A DNA stretch of 64,000 bases from contig ML660772.1 in the NCBI GenBank assembly GCA_007570785.1, positions 35,138,627-35,202,626 on the forward strand, written 5' to 3'. Positions 59,568 to 64,000 of this stretch are shown one piece after another. The stretch is from Antilocapra americana (taxonomy: Eukaryota > Chordata > Mammalia > Artiodactyla > Antilocapridae). Every line of letters starts with the position of its first letter. Position 1 is the stretch's first letter. The position numbers were made by a program, and so were the translations under genes. Below the pieces are notes generated by a model. It saw only the letters and a list, made by a program, of their open reading frames with translations. It made no database searches and was not told where the DNA came from.

Positions 59568-60047
59568 AAGAGATCAAATTGCCAACATCCATAGGATCAT
59601 ATAAAAAGCAAGAGAGTTCCAGAAAAACATGTACTTCTGCTTTATTGACTATACCAAAGCCTTTGACTGTGTGGGTCACAACAAACTGTGGAAGATTCTT
59701 CAAGAGATGGGAATGCCAGACCACCTTACCTGCCTCCTGAGAAATTTGTATGCAGGTCAAAAAGCAACAGCTAAAACTGGACAGGGAACAATGGACAGGT
59801 TCCAAATTGGGAAAAGAGTACAAAAAGGCTGTATATTGTCACCCTGCTTACTTAACTTATATGCAGAGTACATCATGTGAAATGCCAGGCTGAATGAAGC
59901 ACAAGCTGGAATCAAGATTGCTGGGAGAAATGTCAATAACCTCAGATATGCAGATGATACCACCCTTATGGCAGAAACCAAAGAACTAAAGAACCTCTTA
60001 ATGAAAGTGAAAGAGGAGAATGAAAAAGCTGGCTTGAAATTCAACAT
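59568..60047 (+). mobile_element. BovB LINE internal segment
   Basis: Plus-strand BovB RT core: YCFIDYTKAFDCV (RT motif A, near 59635-59670), KRVQKGCILSPCLLNLYAEY (near 59810), and YADD at about 59945-59960. It begins at agatcaaattgccaacatcc and stops abruptly at 'cttgaaattcaacattc', where L1 5' UTR-like sequence follows. Opposite orientation to the BovB at 58344-59221. Confidence 0.92.
59629..60047 (+). pseudogene. BovB reverse transcriptase fragment
   Basis: An open frame from 59629 to a stop at 59878-59880 encodes RT motifs A and B with FIDYTKAFDCVGHNKLWK. Beyond the stop the same RT continues (INEAQAG-like region, YADD, ELKNLLMKVKEENEK) to 60047. A partial RT without endonuclease; not functional. 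Confidence 0.88.
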
Positions 60048-60727
60048 TCCAGCCTGGAGATCCATCTGCTGCACACACTGCAGTGTCCCTACAGGACTTT
60101 GATTCTTTTAGGACTTTGAGGCCTAAAAGAGGGTCTTCACCTGATTATACTGGGCACCTTAATCTCAGACTTTCAGCCTCCAGCACAGCTCCCTTGCAGC
60201 TGTGACCTGGACATGTGACCTGGGCCTGACCTATGAGCTGTGTACACAGCAGACTTCAAATCAGTAGCTAGAGATATGAAGAAGCTGAGACTAAGGGATC
60301 AAGCCGTGAGTCTTTGGACTGGGAGTGCTGACTCCAACACCCTAGACTACCAGAAAACTAACCTGAGGGAGTATCAAATAGTGAGAACTCACACAACGGA
60401 AACCACTTGAATATAAGACCCGGCACCACCCAACCACCACTAGCAGCCTGTTCAGGACACCACATCGAAACATCAAACAAAACAAAAATACAAACCCAAC
60501 TATCAGCAAATAGGATTACCACCTCACTCAGCCTTGCCCATCAGAGGAAAAATGAACAAACAAGCAAGCAAGCAAACAAACAAAAACTCAGCACAAGTCT
60601 CACCCTATATGAAGTTTACACAAACCACTGGACCAACTTTAGGAGGGCAGAAACCAAGAGGAAGAAAAAATTCAACCTTGAAGCCTGGTAAAAGGAGATC
60701 TCAAACACAATAAATTAAAAAAAAATA

Positions 60728-61672
60728 ATGAAAAGCCAGAGAAATACTACACAAATGAAGGAACAAACTAGAAACATAGAAGTCCAAATAAATGAAAAGG
60801 AAATAGACAAAATGCCTGAAAAAGAATTCAGAATAATAATAGTAAATATGATCAAAAATGTTGAAAACAAAATGGAGAAAATGCAAGAATCAATTAACAA
60901 GGGCCTAGAAGAATTAAAGAATAAACATACAGAGACAAACAACACAATTACTGAAGTTAAAAATACTCTAAAAGTAATCAATAGCAGAATATCTGAAGCA
61001 GAAGAACAAATCAATGAGCTGGAAGACAAAAGGCAGGAAATAACTTCTGAAGAGCAGAATAAAGTAAAAATAATGAAAAGAATTGAGGATAGTCTCAGAG
61101 ACCTATGGGACAATATCAAAAGTACCAACATTCAAACTATAGTAGTCCCAGAAGAAAAAGAGAAAAAGAAAGGGTATGAGAAAATTTTTGAAGAGATTAC
61201 AGTTGAAAATTTCCCAATGTGGAAAAGGAAACAGTCAGTCAACTTCAAGAAGCATAGAGTCCCACACAGGATAAATCCAAGGAGAAACATGCCAAGACAC
61301 ATACTAATCAAACTAACAAAGACTAAACACAAACAAAGAATATTAAAAGCAGCAAGGGAACAGAAACAAGTAACATACAAGGGAAAGCCCATATGCTTAA
61401 CAGCTGATCTTTCAGCAGAAGCTCTACAGTCCAGAAGGGAATGGTAGGATATATTTAAAGTACTGAAAGGGAAAAATCTACAACCAAGATTCCTGTTCCC
61501 AGCAAGTAACCCATTCAAAATTGATGGAGAAATAAAAAGCTTTTCAGACTACCAAAAGTGAAGAGAATTCAGTACCACCAAACCAGTTTTACAACAAATG
61601 TTAAACGAACTTATCCAGTCAAGAAATGTGAAAGAAGGAAAAAGATCTACAAAATCAACCCCAAACAATTAA
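60728..61672 (+). pseudogene. L1 ORF1 (RNA-binding protein), two internal stops
   Basis: An ATG at 60728 opens a frame for L1 ORF1p. The N-terminal half is a charged heptad-rich coiled coil (roughly residues 20-125, ending SEAEEQINELEDKRQE). Then comes the RRM-like region and the C-terminal domain with RHILIKLTKTKHKQRILKAA and LTADLSAEALQSRREW. An in-frame TAG at 61445-61447 and TGA at 61559-61561 interrupt it; the frame otherwise reaches TAA at 61670-61672, for 314 codons, close to the usual 330-370 of ORF1p. The product would chaperone L1 RNA into RNPs if intact. Confidence 0.88.
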
Positions 61673-62601
61673 GAAAATGAACATATATATCAATAATTAC
61701 TTTAAATGTAAATGGATTAAATGCTCCAACCAAAAGACACAGACTATCTGAATGGGTACAAAAACAAGACTCATATATATGCTGTCCACAAGAAACCCAC
61801 TTCAGGCCTAAAGACACATATAGAATGAAGGTGAGAGAATGGAAAAATATATTTCATGCAAATGGGAAGCAAAAGAAAGCTGGAGTAGCAATCCTCATAT
61901 CAGACAAAGGAGACCTTAAAATAACGAATATTACAAGAGATAAGGAAGGACACTACATAATGATCAAGGGATCAATCCAAGAGGAAGACATAACAATTGT
62001 AAATATCTATGCATGCAACAGAGGAGCACCTCAATACGTAGGACAAACACTAACAGACATGAAAGGAGAAATTGACAGTAACACAAAAATAGTAGGAGAT
62101 TTAACACCCCACTCACACCTATGGACAGATCATCAAAACAGAAAATTAATAAGGAAACACAAGTCTTAAATGATACATTAGAAGAGATTGATCTCATTAA
62201 TATCTTCAGGACATTCCATTCAAATGCAGAAGAATACACCTTCTTCTCGAGTGCACATGGAACATTCTCCAGGATAGTCCACATCTTGGGTCATAAATCA
62301 TACCTCAGTAAATTTAAGAAAACTGAAATCATATCAAGCATCTTTTGTGACCACAACACTATAAGACTAGATATCAATTACAAGAAAAAAACTGTAAGAA
62401 ACATAAACACATGGATATTACACATGTTTCTAAATAACCAACAGGTTACTGAAGAAATCAAAAGGGAAATCATAGAATTTCTAGAAACAAATGACAATGA
62501 GAACTCAACAACGCAAAACCTATGAGATGCAGCAAAAGTAGTTCTAAGAGGGAAGATTATAGCAATACAATCCTACCTCAAGAAACAAGAAAAACATTGA
62601 C

Positions 62602-62868
62602 TAGCTGAAACTCCAATACTTTGGCTACCTGATGCAAAGAACTGACTCATTTGAAAACACTCTGATGCTGGGAAAGATTGACAGCAGGAGGAGAATGGGA
62701 TGACAGAGGTGAGATGGTTGGATGGCATCACCAACTTAACAGACATGAGTTTGGGTAAACTCCGGGAGTTGGTGATGGACAGGGAAGCCTGGCGTGCTGT
62801 GGTTCACGGAGTTGCAAAGAGTCGGACACAACTGAGAGACTGAACTGAACTGAACTGAACTGAACTGA
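62602..62868 (+). mobile_element. BovB 3' end inserted in L1 ORF2
   Basis: Starts agctgaaactccaatacttt and runs through 'ctgatgctgggaaagattga' and 'gttgcaaagagtcggacaca' to a (ctgaa)n tail at 62839-62868, the normal BovB 3' terminus. About 150 bp of L1 ORF2 expected at this point, by comparison with the L1 at 6883-11430, are missing. Confidence 0.92.
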
Positions 62869-63543
62869 AAAGCTGGGTCTTTGAGAAGACAAACAAAATT
62901 ACAAACCTTTAGCCAGACTCATTAAGAAAAAATAGAGAAGAATCAAATCAACAAAATTAGAAATGAAAAAGGAGAGGTTACAAGAGACAATGGAGAGATA
63001 CAAAGAATTATATGAGACTATTATAAACAACCACACAGCAATAAAATGGATAATCTGGAAGAAATGGACAGATTCTTAGAAAAGTTAAATCTTCCAAGAT
63101 TGAACAAGGAAGAAATAGAACTAATGAACAACCCAGTTACAAGCACGGAAATTGAAGCTGTGATCAAAACTCTCCTGAAAAACAACAGCCCAGGACCAGA
63201 TGGCTTCACAAGAGAATTCTATCAAACATTTACAGAAGAGCTAGTGCCCATCACGCTAAAGTTCTTTCAAAAAATTGCAGAGGTAGGAACACTTCCAAAC
63301 ACATTCTTTGAGGCCACCATCACCCTGATACCAAAACCAGACAAAGACAACACAAAAAAAAGAAAACTACAGGCCAATATCACTGGTGAACATAGATGCA
63401 AAAATCCTCAACAAAATTTTAGCAAACAGAATTCAGCAGCACATCAAAAAGCTCATACACCTTGACCAAGTTGGGTTTATTCCAGGGATGCAAGGATTCT
63501 TCAATATATGCAAATCAATCAATGTGATATATCATATGAACAC

Positions 63544-63745
63544 TGTGTCTGACTCTCTGCAACCAATCCATGGCATTCTCTAGGCCAGAATACTGGAATA
63601 CTGGGATGCCAGAATACTGGAATACTGGGATACCAGAATACTGGGTAGCCTTTCCCTTCTCCAGAGGATCTTCTCAACCCAGGATTGAACACAGGTCTCT
63701 CATCGCAGGTGGATTCTTTACCAGCTGAGCCACAAGGGAAGCCCC
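63544..63745 (-). mobile_element. Bov SINE with internal 24-bp expansion, nested in L1
   Basis: A minus-strand SINE (tail gtgtctgactctctgcaacc, head gagccacaagggaagccc), flanked by catatgaacac / catattaacac at 63533-63543 and 63746-63756 (target-site duplication with one mismatch). Its 'ccagaatactgg' segment is expanded: a 24-bp unit occurs at 63585-63608 and 63609-63632, with a partial third copy to about 63648. Confidence 0.92.
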
Positions 63746-64000
63746 CATATTAACACACTGCAAGATAAAAACCATATGATAATCTCAGTAGATGCAGAAA
63801 AAGCCCTTGACAAAATTCAGCAGCCATTTATGATTAAAAGTCTTCAAACAATGGGCATAGAAGGAACCTACCTCATAATAGTAAAGGCCATATACAATAA
63901 GCCTACAGCAAACATTATTCTCAATGGTGAAAAACTGAAAGCATTCCCCCTAAGATCAGGAACAAGAGAAGGGTGTCCACTTTCACCACTATTATTCAAC

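Larger units (their letters stand above)
60048..64000 (+). mobile_element. Older L1 LINE with 5' UTR, ORF1 and ORF2, continuing past the window
   Basis: The only L1 here that keeps its 5' part. About 680 bp of 5' UTR-like sequence (with a caag/caaa run near 60556-60585) precedes ORF1 (60728-61672). ORF2 starts near 61680, with SIITLNVNGLNAP-like sequence, and continues to the window end at [18 protein letters not shown] sequence just before the RT catalytic motif. ORF1 has two internal stops and ORF2 several frame breaks, plus a BovB 3' end (62602-62868) and a SINE (63544-63745). It is more diverged than the L1s at 6.9 and 21.7 kb. Confidence 0.93.
61680..64000 (+). pseudogene. L1 ORF2 (endonuclease-RT), broken and interrupted
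   Basis: The endonuclease begins near 61687 (SIITLNVNGLNAP). The expected QETH motif is preserved (near 61790), but the SRIDH catalytic region reads SRIVHILGH (near 62265), losing the Asp. A frameshift occurs near 62100. The stretch after QEKH (about 62597) is replaced by a BovB 3' end. RT sequence resumes at 62870 (KSWVFEK) and includes [14 protein letters not shown] (near 63185) and [18 protein letters not shown] (near 63450). A SINE splits it at 63544-63745. RT motif C lies beyond the window. Confidence 0.88.

Noticed and set aside
12537..63745. Regularly recurring ~200-bp similar blocks, which might suggest an array
   Set aside because: They are dispersed Bov SINEs in both orientations with their own target-site duplications, not a CRISPR or satellite array.
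16610..64000. Exons of MET or a long noncoding RNA expected downstream of CAV1
   Set aside because: No exon-like conserved coding segment with splice sites was recognised; noncoding transcripts cannot be judged from sequence alone.

Overview
This window is nuclear DNA from a ruminant, most likely a bovid (cattle, sheep or goat type). The evidence is dense ruminant-specific repeats: BovB (RTE) LINE fragments, many Bov-tA/BovA-type tRNA-derived SINEs, and ruminant L1 copies. These sit among older mammalian repeats (MIR, L2, hAT-Charlie elements, MLT1-type LTRs). There are no bacterial genes, operons or CRISPR arrays. Almost every long open frame is retrotransposon ORF debris or chance.

The one host gene I can support is CAV1 (caveolin-1) on the + strand, and only its terminal exon is here. 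A strong acceptor ends at 14402. Codons for residues 66-178 run 14403-14744, followed by a 3' UTR of about 1.9 kb with an AATAAA at 16585-16590. Positions 1-14402 are therefore CAV1 intron 2, and 16.6-64 kb is 3' flanking DNA. In mammals the next gene in this direction is MET, but I see no MET exon.

Layout. 1-6.4 kb: intron with a BovB fragment, an LTR-type repeat and MIRs. 6.4-11.9 kb: a 5'-truncated L1 (- strand) flanked by a 470-bp, about 98.7% identical direct duplication. 12.5-14.3 kb: three Bov SINEs and a MER5A-like element just before the exon. 14.4-16.6 kb: CAV1 exon 3. 17-21.2 kb: LTR-like repeat, old L1 with a nested SINE, L2, a short L1 3' end, and a MIR with a nested SINE. 21.65-23.45 kb: L1 on the + strand containing a 400-N assembly gap. 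26.5-28.4 kb: L1 on the - strand with a 13-bp target-site duplication. 29-58 kb: scattered SINEs and ancient repeats between stretches of repeat-poor, unassigned sequence. 58.2-64 kb: a retroelement cluster made of a BovB-L1 chimera, an inverted BovB fragment and an older L1 (5' UTR, ORF1, ORF2) running off the end, itself interrupted by a BovB 3' end and a SINE.

I found no previously undescribed gene system. The most unusual structures are the 470-bp duplication flanking an L1, the inverted L1 pair straddling the last CAV1 exon, and the BovB-L1 chimeric insertion. Repeat family names come from recognition by eye, and no database search was run.
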